Assembly (NCBI GenBank): GCA_038380795.1
Contig: CM076264.1
Span: forward strand, 11,472,001 to 11,536,000
Direction: 5' to 3'
DNA length: 64,000 nucleotides
DNA from: Pyrocephalus nanus
Lineage: Eukaryota; Chordata; Aves; Passeriformes; Tyrannidae
The notes beneath the pieces are model-generated. The model saw only the letters and a list, made by a program, of their open reading frames with translations. It was not told the DNA's origin and did no database searches. This document shows, one piece after another, positions 38,097-50,970 of this stretch (position 1 is its first letter; every line of letters begins with the position of its first letter). The translations under genes were made by a program, and so were the position numbers.

Positions 38097-39506
38097 CAGA
38101 ACCCATACATACATGCAATATGTCTCTAAGCATAGATTTACTGGAATGTCTGCATTTTCTGCTGATAAATCTTTCACATTGCCTCCAAAATACTGATGTT
38201 ACAGGTATCTGTGTGAACATTTTGTTCTGTAAAAAGCATTATAGTAGGCACAAAAGAGAGGGAAGTGCTGTTTCCTCACTAAATACTCCTACTGTTTCAC
38301 AGTACTTTTCAATCCTCTTCTTAAAAGAAGTGATTAATACAAGTTGTGATTTTATAAAATATTCTTTCTTCAAACATATTCAGCATGTTTTGACTTATAT
38401 CTTAAGTATATACAATCTTCTTAATTTACCACCAGATTAATTACTGGTCAATTTTAGTGCAAGGTACTATGTATATTTACATGTATGTTTTGGCAGCCTG
38501 AATTAATTCAATAATCCCAGCATGTGGATAGCTTTGCTTTTTCCAGTACGCAGTTCTGAGGAAGCCATTGTGACCAGGCTTTTCATTTTTGTCAGAGAAA
38601 GAAAATCCAATTTATAAAAACCTAAAGCTTTCACAGTGTTACATCAAACTGCTTTCTCATTTCACTTGCAGATATATAACAAAGCAGTTCAACAACTATG
38701 CACACAACCTTTACAGGCTGGGTCTTCTAATCCCTCTTGCTTTTATGCTTTGCTAAGGAAACCCATCTCTTGGTGGGTTCACATCTTGATGGTAAAGAAA
38801 GTGATTTGAAGGTTTCTTGTGAATGTTACTTTCTCTCACCTGGGTCAGAATTTTTGTAGCATCAGGCATTGCTAAAGGAAAGCTTTGAAAGGACTCCAGG
38901 CTCTCCTGACAAAGGATGTACTTTGCTAACAAATAACTGTCCCAACTCCCACTGTCACTTAAGCTCCCTTGCTATGCTTCAACAACATTAAGCTGCATTT
39001 GAACTTTTTAAGGCTCACACATCATACCATCTTTAAGAAGACTGATACTACAGGAACTGGTTTATATATACACCACTTAACACACATACGTTCTGTAAGG
39101 GAAAGACAAACTCCAACAGCACGTGCCATTTGATACCTGATTATGTGTAATTTTATTATTTTTATTTTAAAATCCATATATGCATACCAGATCATCCTAG
39201 ATGAATGATAAATGGCTGTAAATAGAGCTCTAAAATATTAAAAAGAGGTCTCACCCACCGCTGTTTTATCAGTTAACGAATTTTGTCCTACAATTTAAAA
39301 ATACACATCTCAAATAACATTTCCAGCAATACATGTGGTTTCCCCAACCAGTAACTAACTACAAACACAGGCCACGTAACCACATTAAAACTGAAGACTG
39401 ATTTTTCAGTGTAACAGCAATCTTACAGTAACTGCTCAAACACATTCTCTTACTCAAACAAGGTAAATTCAAGACAAATTTAGACCATGAAAAATAAGTG
39501 ACCTCA

Positions 39507-39575
39507 TATTTAACAGGAGTATATGTAGTAAAAACATACTTTATTTAACAGGCGTATATGCAGTAAAAACATACT
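39507..39575 (+). repeat. Tandem duplication, 35-bp period, two copies
   Basis: Copy one is 39507-39540 and copy two is 39542-39575, starting TATTTAACAGG and ending AAAAACATACT. They differ at two positions (GAGTATATGT versus GCGTATATGC). Confidence 0.9.
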
Positions 39576-42500
39576 TATCTATGAAATGAGCCATAAATGT
39601 GGCAGCTTCTACTGGGTTTGTTAAGAATTCCAAATGTTTTCAGGCTTCCTCATATTTTACACTGCCATCTAGTGTAGGCTGTATTCATACTTTCCAAGCT
39701 TCCAACTGTCAGCACCTGAGATATCCAACCTCCTCCAAAAAATTCCACAAAAATACTGACCAGCACTTTTGTTTAGAATTATCTGGAAACTATTCATTCC
39801 TAGAAGGAAAAGTCTACACCAGTCAGATGAAACAAAATAGCAAAATTTAAAGTTATCTGATACTGACAGCAGGAAAGAAAAAAAAATTCCTAGAGATACA
39901 ACAATTATGAATTGTCGCTCTGTGGCTAAACAACCACTAAATGTGGTTCATTGGGAAGAATGTTTAATGTAGATTCACTGAGTGAAAAATCAATGCAAGT
40001 TAAGCATCTGTGCCTGTATAGAAACTACAGATCAAATTAAACAATATTTCTCGATAGTAGGTCTAAACTGAAAATGCTTATTTCGATATTGTTTATTTTT
40101 ATTGTTTAAACCAGGTGTTTTTTCACCACATCTTCTGTCTTTATTGCAAGGTCCAATTACCAGATCATGGCCTGATATGCCTGGTAACACTGCTCCTGTG
40201 GAAAGAGCTGCTGGGCAGGATTGCAGGCAAGTTTGCTTTACAATCAACTTTCCAGGCAGAGGCAACATTCCTGAATTATCATTTCCAGCTAACACAGAGA
40301 GGCTACACCACATGGCCGGTCTTCAAAAGACACACAGATTCTGTGCCATGACAGACAGTAACACAGAAATTCCAGATAGAGCATTGCTCTGGAGCTGCCT
40401 GAAGTGGGGGGAAAAAAGCTACCCAACCCACGCACTTACTTGGCTAAAGCAAAAAGGCACTTCTTGAACACTCCAACTTCTAGATTATTAATTTGAAAAA
40501 TTAAAGATCTTCTCATCAATTGAAAGTATATTTTTAAAACTATATAAATAGCAGACTGACGTTACTGTGAACGTCAAATGCAGTATCTCCTACTCTGTGT
40601 ACCAAACTCTGTTCTCACAGAGTTAAATGGAATAACCCAATAAAGGCGTTTATTCCAAAATTCCGCCTCTATAGCAGAGAAAGTTATTTCATCCTGTAAA
40701 ACTCAGTTCTGTTGATACCTGTTTTATTTAGCCATTTACACAAACACAAGGCAAACAGAACCTGTTACTGGTGGAACAGAAACACCATATGACACCAGGG
40801 AGTTGATGGATCCTGCTTAATGCTCTTTTTGCACAGCCACAAAGAGACAAGACACCAAGTCATATATAACACCTAGATTCAAGACCCATTTTCATCTTTT
40901 TAAGCCATTTTTGTAACAGAAATTGCAACAGAATTGTAACAGAAATATGCACCCTAAGTTCAGTGCATCTTACTAGCGTTGCTATAATGTGACAAGTTCA
41001 CACTCCATAACTAAACAAACAATACAAAAGCTTGATGGTACACGAAAAACTGTCAAAATATAATAAAAGCTTGCTTCCTGCAACACTTTCTTCCTCTCAA
41101 TTGTCCATTACATATCCACCTCTTACAGTTACAATAAAGAAGTGTCTTTCTAGTGCCTCATATTGAGATTTCACTCTATTTGCCAAATTAGTGTTTTTGC
41201 AGCAAGAAACGCCTATTGACAAGCATACAGCTAACAGAATTAAAGAAACTGATATAAATGAAAGTGTTTTTGTTGCATATATATATTAATTTTAAGAAAA
41301 AATGCTCCCTAGACTGACTTAGCACAGACTGACTGTGTTTGGGATAAATGTTCACTGAGGTCACAGCATAGGGTGAAATTTCATAGAAACAGGATATACA
41401 GTAAAACAAAAAACATCCATCAAAATAGTACAGATGAATTTGATTTTCAGTGCCATGACACCCACTAACAGAGCACAAACACAGCCTGCCAAAGTGACCT
41501 CAATAAATGGCATCATATTTAATAACTTTGCCACCATACTATGTCAAGTAAGCACCTTTAGCTTGTGCTGTCTTATACATTTTCATTAAATAGAGCATAC
41601 TTCAACATTAAAAACAATCTAAGGGAACCTATGGGGCAAATTCACTCACAAATAGGAAGAGTCTTAGTTTGCCAGGCTGAGGCAAAAAGCCTATTAGCAT
41701 CCAAACCCATGGAAAGCAATATTAAACCTCCTATGCAGATACAGAGCTGAAGCTACTGTAAACAGAACTGTCCTGCCCAGTCTCTTCTGGATTCAGAAGG
41801 GTGGGATCTGTAACACTGGAGAAGCAGAAATAACTCTACACATTTTCAAAGTCCCACTAAAGATACTAACATCAAACAACTCAAACCCCATTGCTGAAAC
41901 ATGGAAGCAAACTTTATCATTGTCTACTTGGAAAACCTACAAAATAAATGAATACAATTTGTTCTATTCACTCCCTCTTAAGACAAATTAATAATCATAC
42001 CATGCACAGCATAGGATGCCCACTTCACTTTTCAGTATGTTATCTCAGTGTACCTTGCCAAAAAGGTACACAAGACTTGGAAGACAGACAACGTATCCTA
42101 TCTCCTGACAGCAATTTTCACAGTAGAATGGATTGTATAAATCTGATTTGCTGTTTGAGACTCTGCTATACTATGATGACAGAAGAAACAGGGAAAAAAC
42201 CTTTTTCCCAAAAATGACCCGTTACTGACCTGGACAATTGAATCTACCTTTACAGATTATGGGGAAAATGGACTAAAGAATTCTCCATCAGTAACTTGTC
42301 CTTTTTTTCCCTCTTTAATATTCAGCTGCCAAGCAGTAAGCACAGCCTTCCAAAGAGCAGGAAACTGAAATTCACAAGCCTCAACTCCCTTTCAGAATTG
42401 TCAGTGTGCATTTTGTATGAAGACCAGCAAGTCTTCTTAATTAAAATCCTCTATCACCGTGAAGACATCTGTGAGCTCAAGTCCAACTCCAACCTTGTGT

Positions 42501-42629
42501 AATCCAGCCGGCCCTTCAAGGTTTGCCTCAGGTTTTCTATAACAGATCAGCTATCCAGGACAGGAAAACCTGAGAAGCTAACAGACCAGATCTGTATCTG
42601 GCAGAGTTAATGAAGAATTAGGCATTCCC

Positions 42630-42704
42630 TTAAAAAAAAAACAAAACAAAACAAAGCAAAACAAAACAAACAAACAAACAAAAAAAAAAAAAAAAAAAAA
42701 AAAA
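42630..42704 (+). repeat. A-rich (CAAAA)n tract with terminal poly-A
   Basis: AAAACAAAACAAAACAAAG units, then CAAACAAACAAAC, then a run of about 24 A. It is responsible for the Phe-rich minus-strand frames at 42578-42902. Confidence 0.95.
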
Positions 42705-44942
42705 CTTAAAGACTGCAAGAGCAAAATCAACTGTGACTGCTGCCAAATAAAGAGATGGATAATCCAGGACAAATTTGTAGTGAGATTGGAGATTGTCAGG
42801 TTTGTAGGTGATATCTGGAAGTGTAGGGAAGGCTCCTAAACCCAGAGCAAGTAGTAGGCAAAACCTAAGGCTTGGTGAGGCCAGAACACCCAGAACTGCC
42901 AACTCACTCCAAGTAACATTTCAGCCTTCCATCTGCCCCACATTTTGACATGCAAAGTGAGATTTACAAGTTAATTTAAAAAACCAAGGAAAAGTATTTC
43001 ACAGAATTTGATTTATACCAGCCCAGATTACTTTGGAAGAAGGAATCCTTCCTCAAAAGTGTAATAAATAACATTCACCATTCATCAACAATAACAATAA
43101 AATATTAGTGTAATAGAAGATATATAATAAGCCAAACAAAACTAGCCCTTCCTAAAAATTTCCATCAGTCAGAGCATTTGGCATACAGGAAAGATTATGA
43201 AAATATAAATTAGGAAGAGAAACAAAGCCCAAGTGTTGGAGAATGTTAGTTCAAGTTCTCATAAATTTTAAAGAAACATGGCTGTTGGGAGTAATTGTCC
43301 ACCTTTCGATTTGCCTTTGTTAGCAAACTATTTTACTTTGTCTTGTAACTCTGTTACATAAACCCAAAAAGTATTGTTTTCATATTTCTCTGCAGAAGTC
43401 ATATGCTAAAAATACATATCCATAACAAGCTAAATAATTCAGCAGACCTATCAATCGCACTAGTTTGCCTCAAAATTCACTGTGAATTATAGGCCCAGGC
43501 CTATTGAAACAATTACTTCACCTGCAGACTAACTCACAGCCTGCACTCATTACTGTCAGCCAGCAGCACTGTCCTCTGCAGGCTGACTTCGATGCTCCAG
43601 GCAGATCTTCTCCTGGTGCCGTTTTTATTGGGGGCCTTTTTGTCTTCTTACAGTACAGTAGACTTCTAGGTACTAAACACAGTATTAATCTTGCATTTCT
43701 GATTCACAAAACCTTCACCTGATGTTCTGAAATCTTCCGATCAGATCAGAAGACAAGGAGACCACAGATCATAAAGGAGGATCTGTAGGAGGCACCTGGA
43801 TACACCTGCTCAAATTGATATACCTTAGCCTGAGGAACACTGAATTCTTTGATCAAAAAGAACTAAGGCAGCCTCTTGGATAAGTCTCTCCAGAGAAAGA
43901 GAAACCAGACCAAAAGAAGGATCAGCAGCACTTGCAAGGTTTGAGGAACCCATAGAGAACTGGAACTCGAAGCTTCAGTTAGTCCAAGAAAGCCAGTAAA
44001 AGAAAAGATTTATTTTAAAGGGAGGTTTAATCTTATCTTGAGCACTGCAGAAACTGTCAGAAAGCAGAGGGGGAAAAAAGGAAAAATAGGGCTCTGAAGT
44101 AGTAACATTGCCACATGCTCTCACTAATGCCATCAGGGCTGTAAAAATCTCACAGGACTAATTGCTGTTCATGTTAATCCTGTGACTTTTATCTTCATTT
44201 CAGTGGAATTATCAAAACGTGTGAAGTAAACAGCATTCAGCCCTGCATGGATAGATACAGTAATGAGGGCTTACATACACAAACTCCATCCAATATACAG
44301 GTTCACAGAACAAAAAAAGACTAAGATACTACAGGGCTTTAAAGCTAGCTCAAATTTAATCACGTAAAATAAAAACAACATTTAAAAAAAATCAAGAGAC
44401 TAGAAAACTGCCTTTTTAAAGACTGTTATAACACTTCCAAATACTTATCTGAATATAAGAAGTTTTGTTAGTAACCAATTATTTACATGAACTCTTGCTT
44501 TGATACAGACCGAGAAAGAGACATCCCCCCCATCATTCCTGCTATGTAGACATCATTTAAACATAGAGAGTGCCTGCAAGCCAGTGAAGACTGAAAATCC
44601 TTCTCATCTTTGAGATTCAGAGCCAGATTTAAATGGCATATGTATGGCCTGATTTTAGTATATCTATTTTAACACATCATTAATGGGTAAATAAACAAGT
44701 AAATTTCTTCTGGCAAGGAAGAGAGATGGAAACATAATTATACATCACATGAAAACACAGCTCCACAAAGACTTCATCCTGTTATTTCTATTTCAGATAA
44801 GCCAATGGGTTAGTTTTGGGGACCAAGCAAGCCGGGAGTCCCAGGCTCTGCCATCCACGCTTCAAAATCTCTGTGTCATTTTCGGGAAAAAGAAAACAGA
44901 GCCCTGCTGGATCACAGATCAGAAATCAAACATCACCCCCAT

Positions 44943-44960
44943 CCCCCCCCCCCCCCCCCC
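44943..44960 (+). repeat. Poly-C run (18 C)
   Basis: An uninterrupted C run after CACCCCCATC, about 150 bases inside the first intron from the edge of the CpG island. The minus-strand transcript therefore carries an 18-G run close to its 5' end. Confidence 0.95.
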
Positions 44961-45759
44961 TTTTCTGGCTGATACAATTTCAAGTTAAAACTCTGCTCAA
45001 CTTAATTATCTGTAATACCTTTCTTATGGTTTCCATTACATCTCAGCAGACGCTGCTCTTTGCAAGATGGGGATGGGGATCCTATAGCTCAGTTACTCCA
45101 CCGAATTAACCCTTTAGCGTCACCTACTGAACCCGCTGCCCGCCTCCTCGCCCAAGTACCCCCAACTTTCGAAGGTGGCAGAAAACCTTTGCAGGCAAGG
45201 TTCTCGAGACCCCCCTAAAGCCCCTTCCGAGGGGCCACGGCCGCAGCGGCACAGGGGGGGCCGGCACCGCGGCCAAAGCAGCAACCGGGCTCCCCCGCGG
45301 GCAACGCCGCCGCCGTCGGGAGAAAGTAGGGGAGATCCCCAGCGGGTCCCGGCTGGAAGTTGCCCCGGCAGCTCGGGCCTTCCGCACCCGCGGTGATCCA
45401 CGGAGAGGGCGGCGGCGGGGCGGGCAGGAGTCCCCGGGACGGCAGGGCCACCTTCCTTCCCTCAGCCCCGGCGCTAAGGGGGCGGGCGAGCGGCGGCCGC
45501 CCCCGGCGCGCTCCCGGCCGGATTCACCGCTCGCCGGGCTCCCGACGAACGCGCCTCCTTCCCGCTGCCAGGGCTGCGCGCCCGGCGGGCTGTAACCTTA
45601 AGAAACTTGATAAGGGAATGAAAAGGGAGGGACTTTGCCGGAACCGATTCGCGGCTTTTAATCTCTCCTGACGCGCTAGAGCCAGCGGGCAAAACAAGGA
45701 AACAAAAAGCCCCTCGCCCCGCGGAACGAGCCCCCCGCGCCCCGCCCGGGCGGCGTTAC

Positions 45760-45812
45760 CTGTCCGGCGGCGGGGCGGCCGGCGCGGCACTTTCCCCCGG
45801 TGCGTGCGGGAG
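45760..45812 (-). other. Predicted non-coding first exon of the PH-domain gene
   Basis: The donor is a clean CAG|GTAACG on the minus strand, with exon end 45760 and intron start 45759. A TATA box lies 23-32 bases above the chosen 5' end, so transcription probably starts near 45805-45815; 45812 is an estimate. The short exon is very GC-rich and contains no start codon, which fits the start codon lying in exon 9299-9518. Linking the two exons is inference: they share a strand, this is the only CpG-island promoter in the window, and no other terminal exon was found between them. Further non-coding exons in between cannot be excluded. Confidence 0.5.
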
Positions 45813-45834
45813 GCGCTGGGCGGCTGGCGAGCTG

Positions 45835-45844
45835 CTATTTATAG
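45835..45844 (-). promoter_or_regulatory. TATA box (CTATAAATAG) in a CpG-island promoter
   Basis: On the minus strand the sequence reads CTATAAATAG inside otherwise extremely GC-rich DNA. It is the only TATA-like element I noticed in the island. The donor CAG|GTAACG follows about 75 bases downstream in the minus direction. GC-box cores (GGGCGG or CCGCCC types) lie on both sides, for example at about 45415-45425, 45738-45752 and 45768-45777. TATA boxes inside CpG islands often belong to regulated rather than purely housekeeping promoters. Confidence 0.6.
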
Positions 45845-48751
45845 TCCGGAGCCTCCAGCAGCGCGACGGACGGCGAGAGGAAATGAAGGGCTGCGCGGTC
45901 GGGCAGCCGGAGCGGAGCCCAGCCCGCTCCCTGCCCCTGCCGCCGGGAGGGCGCGGTGCGGGCGGCGCTGGCCGCGGGCACGGGCGCTCCTGCCCCCGGT
46001 GCCACCACCCCCGGGAGTCTCCTCCCAATGTCACCGCAGTCCAGCGGCGGCCCCGGAGCCCCGCGGCGGCGAAGGGGAGCCCCCTCCGCCTCCCCGGCAG
46101 CCCTGCGGCCAGCAGGCAGCGCGGCGCGGCTCGGCTCAGCCGCGCAGAGGTGACCCGCTACTGCTGCTGCTGGAGGAGGCGAGACCGACACTGGGGTGTG
46201 GGAGGGAGAAGCCGCCGCTTGCCATTCACCTCCTGCCGCCCAGAGGGAGCCCGGCCTCCGCGGCCGCCTCTGCCGGGGGCTGGGAGGCGGTGGCGGGAGC
46301 CCGGCCGGCCCGAGGGGACGGTCGGACAGGGATGGGGTCGCTGCCAGGGAACAAGACTCGGATCGGCATCTCCCGGAGCGCTGTGGCTCAGGGGAGCGCG
46401 GCATGACCCGGGGAAATGTTAGTCACTTCCCCCTCGCGGAGATGGAAGCAGGGGCTCCCCGGGAGGCAAGCGAGCGGCTCCCCGGAGCCTCCGGCCCGGC
46501 TGCCTGCCGGCTGCTAAAGTTTGGGGAGTGGGCGATGAGGGCATGCCCCGTCCTGGCAGGGAGAAAGGTGGGAGGGCTTCACCTCCAACAAAGTGCTAAT
46601 GGCATCCATATACTCAGCCTTCAGTCCACGGCATTCTAAAAATTGGTTTTGTGTATAAGGCAACAGAGGAATTAAGGCAAGTAATTTCTCAAGCGTCTCA
46701 CTCGATAATAATCATCATATTATCCAGTGTTGGGGTTTTTTTATTTCTCTTGTAGTTAGATAAGCTCTGGTATTTCAAACTTCAATCAATCCTATTGAGA
46801 CTGCCTGTGCTTTATTGCAGGGCACTGTCTGGGATTTGAGCAGTGTTAACTCACTCCTACACCACCATTCTCCAAGCAACTCAAATTAATACAGATTAGA
46901 TAGCTACCTTACCCTACTGAAGCATTTGTTACAGGGTTGGATTTAGTGTTTCCTGTGTTGTAATAGCTGCAGTCATCTACAAAGTACGAGGGCAAAGCCT
47001 AACAGTGATCTGTGCAAAGCAGGACTGATTCAGCTGCAAGACCTTGATGTCAAAACAGAGATATAGACATACAAAGCTGAGAGCAGAGACACAAAGATGG
47101 GAGCTAACCGTATACATACATTATAAGCTATGCAAAACTGAAAGGAAAAACCCTGAGAAGGCACAATACAGATATTTGATCTTGTCCAAACACCTACAGT
47201 AATACACAAAAACCTAGCTTGATGGAACTACCCATTTACATAAAGCTCCTCGTGCATAAATGTGTGCAGAGTCAGGCTCATATTGAACTAACCATCATAA
47301 CGAAGTGAAACTGCCTTTTCAATTCAGAGATTAGTCTTTCGAGTATCTCTCATGAACAATACTTTGCTTCTCGCAACAGGAATTTCTTCACAGTCTTCCT
47401 TGTTGTTCAATTTTTAATGATCCATAGTGTAACACATAGCAGAAAAGATCCTGCCAGCACAGGAATTGGTACCAGCAGATTCAGAGTGCCACCAATGACA
47501 ATCCAGCTTGTGAAGAGGGAACTTGCAAAACTTGGCTACGTGTATTTCAATTGTATAGGCTGCTTCTTTCTCTGTGCTCCCTTAAGAACCGAATACTCTT
47601 GAGGTTTAGCCTGTGGTGACTTTTCAAATGAAAGCAATCCCAAGCTCTTAGATGTGTTCAGAACTGAGGACAAAGCCTATAAAAGTGACAGCCTGTTAAA
47701 TTTGGAAGGAATTGCTATGAGAGCTCCTGCTTACTTATTTCAGTAATGAAACCTTAAATATGTATAGCACTGAACATATAAGAGCAGTTATCAAAAATAT
47801 AGTCTTGAAGAACACTTTTTCTTGGGCAAGACTGTTGTGCAGCCACTCACACTGCAGATCACAGGAAGGAAACAGGCTGATTTTTAGATTAGTCTTACAT
47901 GAAAATTCAAGATGTTACTGGAAGATGCCTGTTCAGAAACCTGCCCTGTGTCAATATGGAAAAAATATATAAGATAATCAGAGCTTTATCCCCCTTCTGA
48001 AATGTTTTAAATTTGATATATATTCTAAAACTCTCCTTTGTCATGCAGTCAAAATTTTCAGAGCTTGAAATTACACTTAAGCATAAAAAATGTCACCTAA
48101 TGTTCAAAAATACCAAGCTCAAAATGATTTCAAATGTATTTCAATGCTCCCTACCTCTGAAAATCACATTTCCTTAAGTGCTTAGATATGGATTTAGGGT
48201 GTCTAACTGGATCCACTCAGGCTTGAAAGTTTTAGCCTGCCTATACCTGTGCTTCGTAATAAATGTATCAGAAAGCTTCAGACAAGCTATAAAAGCATTC
48301 TCTAAAAAGCAGTGCAGACTTGAGCCATTAGAAGACGTGACACCAACCTGACAAAGTACTTGACTGTGTAATTCACCTCATTCTGGTATATGGAAAGTAG
48401 CGTCTGAAGCCCAGACTTTAAGAGACATCTGCAGTAGCAGAAGAAAAATTAATATGAAGCCCCTGCTGTGGTGTTTTTTTTGCTATTAATATCTTGCCAC
48501 TATTTCCCACCGTCTTCCAAATCAACATGCTTAGTGCTCCGAAATCTTCCTTTCTGCTATCTCCCCAAGTCCTACGTGTAACATCCAATATTCCACCTTA
48601 TAAATATTAAGTCTTTATCAGGAGTCTCTTCCTTAGTGAAAAAGGTGAGGCTGAGAAAGTGAGGGAGAAAGTAAACAAGAAATTAGACTGTGATAGACTT
48701 AAGACTTCCTAAGGGGACAATGCATAAGGCCATTGGAGAATAGCCCCTCTC

Positions 48752-48778
48752 TGCTAGCCAGATACAATCTGGCTAGCA
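48752..48778 (+). repeat. Perfect 11-bp hairpin
   Basis: TGCTAGCCAGA (48752-48762) and TCTGGCTAGCA (48768-48778) with a 5-base loop. No U-rich tract follows and no RNA family was recognised. Confidence 0.85.
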
Positions 48779-50953
48779 AGCTTTACTATTTCCAGGCTAA
48801 GGCTTGGGATCAACGAGAACAATAAATCGTTGAAGAACTTCAGGATGAGAGAAAGAAGTAGGAATTAATGGCCTGTCAGCAGCTGGAGTAGAGCCTCTGT
48901 GCTGGAGAAGCTCTAGCAAGCAATCAGTCTCCCATTGCACAGAGGGAAATAACAAGGATGATTGGAATTTACTAAACTTTCAAGGAAAGGCAAAGGTCTG
49001 AGCAAGAAGAAATGCAAATATTTATTGTTGTAGGCCTTTGCTCGGAGTACGTTTTGATGGATAGAAAGGGTTTGTTTTCAAGAAGGTCTTTTTGTGTCAT
49101 CTTCGATGTGCATTCTCTGTAGCACTTTACCAAGGGAAAGGAGTCCATGTACACCAAATGCAAGTGGGGCTGTCATGCTGACCTTGTGAGGGAGCAGGGC
49201 TGTGTCAGGCAGAGCAGTTAAATTTAGACTCAGAACCAAAGAGAGACTGAAGAGGATCTAAAGCATTCTGTGTTCCTGGGCAATGAAACATCTTTGAAGG
49301 CCCAGCTAGGGTAAAAATCCAAGGCTGCTCGTTCTCCAGACAGTAAGTACGAATGACTGCATAGCATTGCTTCTCCATACTAACCACAACACAGCAAAGA
49401 CTGTTGACTGTATACCTGCTTTTTAAATGCAAAGAACTAGGGAATCAAAAATTAAATACTAATGAAAGGATAAACCATTCCCTCATCAGTGGCTGATCAC
49501 TCCCACCTCTTAAAGTCATGGTGGAACCAACAGACCTGCCTGAAACTAAGGGATGCTTCTGACACTGAACAAATACCTAAAGCACCAAATGAAAATAGCA
49601 AAACCCACATCCTAGCAGGACTGAACTTGAGTGGTATGTCTTCCTGCATAACAGTGTCACTGTAGATTACTGCACAAAATTGAAGTCTGTGAACTATGTC
49701 AGGCTCTTTACAAACAGAATCAGTGACCGTGAACTGCAGTGTGGCTCTTGGGGCCTCACACCTTGTTACTTACATTGATGACCAGCGTGTGCAAGTTACC
49801 CTGCTGAACTAAATAATGCAATTTATACCAAATATACATATTACAGTGCAGCTACAGAATGACTGCAGGAGAAGCGAGAAGATGGTGAACTAGGCTGTGC
49901 AGGGCGAGTACTGAACAAACCCAAGTCGTGACTTTGCAGGTTGTTCTGTGTGGGCAATAGATTGTAACAGTGGCTCCAGTGAGGCCTGTGCAGGCCACTG
50001 CCAACATAAAACAATTTGCAGGATCAACACTCACCAGAGGAAGAGCTGGATAACTAATGTAGTGGAGGTGAAACTGAAATTGAGACAAATACCACACTAC
50101 CAAATATGGAAGAAAGCAATGTCCAAGGAAAACACTTCCTGAGTTATCTGGAATGATCTCAGGCTTTTCATCAAAAGACATGGAGGAAAACCAATACAGA
50201 ACCACTGGAGAAAGCAACTGCAGAGGCAGTATCACCCCGCACACCAAATGAGAGATGGAGGTAGTGCAAATAATAAAAAATCCCAAACCAAAACAAAGTC
50301 TTAGGCTGGGCAGATTGCACTTCCTCCAGAAAGGCAGATAGATTTGCTTCCTTTACACCTTGGCAATATTTATTGTGTTTGTTGTACAAGTAGGGAATGA
50401 TTGTAACAAAGTAACCCTAGTGTTTTTCCATGCATTGGATATATCTCGCAAATATTTAACATTGGTGCCAATCTGAACAGTAACTTCACTTCTTGCTCCA
50501 CTGTCAGGAACAAGTCAGTCATAGAAATCCCAGACAGAGCACTATTGCACTATTATTGTTCTCTTTTTCAATTGTATTTTCTCTCAGTTTCAACATTTGT
50601 TGCTGTGCAAAGTTTTGTATAAAACCGAGGAACAAGAAGCAGAGCTCCAGAGGACAGAAAATAGGATTTTATCAGTAATATGACCTTGGAAATATATTCA
50701 TACAACACAAAATGCTGAACAGCACAAGCCTCCTCTATTGCTCAAAACATTTTAATGGAGAGGCTTTATCATAATAGCCCCTATGTGAAGTACAATCTCT
50801 TAAAACTTGTGTAACTACTATATCATATGCTCTAGCACACTTCAACAATGTCGCAGTTGCGTGCCCAGAGCAAATCTGGATCAGATTTGCCAGGCAAGAC
50901 AATCCAATCCTATGCAGATCTTGCATTAAATAATGTTGGGTGGCAGCTTAAAG

Positions 50954-50970
50954 AAAAAAAAAAAAAAAAA
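50954..50970 (+). repeat. Poly-A run
   Basis: Seventeen A; no retrogene body was recognised upstream. Confidence 0.9.

Larger units (their letters stand above)
9519..45759 (-). other. Long first intron (about 36 kb)
   Basis: This is the interval between the predicted first exon and the start-codon exon. It is AT-rich, with stops in all frames, one CR1 LINE fragment (33450-34080) and many homopolymer or CAAA-type tracts, two local duplications or hairpins, and no further coding exon I could support. Reading frames in it (for example 40102-40467 plus, 35323-35706 plus, 17984-18253 minus) show no recognisable domain. A first intron of this size is common for large vertebrate genes and often hosts enhancers. 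If the first exon belongs to a different transcript, this label would be wrong. Confidence 0.5.
45115..46560. promoter_or_regulatory. CpG island (promoter of the minus-strand gene, possibly bidirectional)
   Basis: Base composition changes sharply from AT-rich DNA to a stretch dense in CG dinucleotides, NotI/SacII-like octamers and GC boxes, then returns to AT-rich DNA past about 46.6 kb. The minus-strand TATA box and first-exon donor sit near its middle. Reading frames of 65-200 codons are open on both strands here, simply because stop codons are rare at this GC content; none shows a recognisable domain. Plus-strand donor-like sites such as GCAGAG|GTGACC (about 46148) and GAAAG|GTGGGA (about 46567) could belong to a divergent transcript, but nothing confirms one. 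Confidence 0.8.

Noticed and set aside
42578..42902. Phe-rich minus-strand frames
   Set aside because: They are translations of the complementary strand of the A-rich tract at 42630-42704.
45804..46422. Open frames of up to 200 codons on both strands of the CpG island
   Set aside because: Stop codons are rare at this GC content; several frames on both strands are open together, the peptides are Pro/Arg/Ala/Gly-rich and show no domain.
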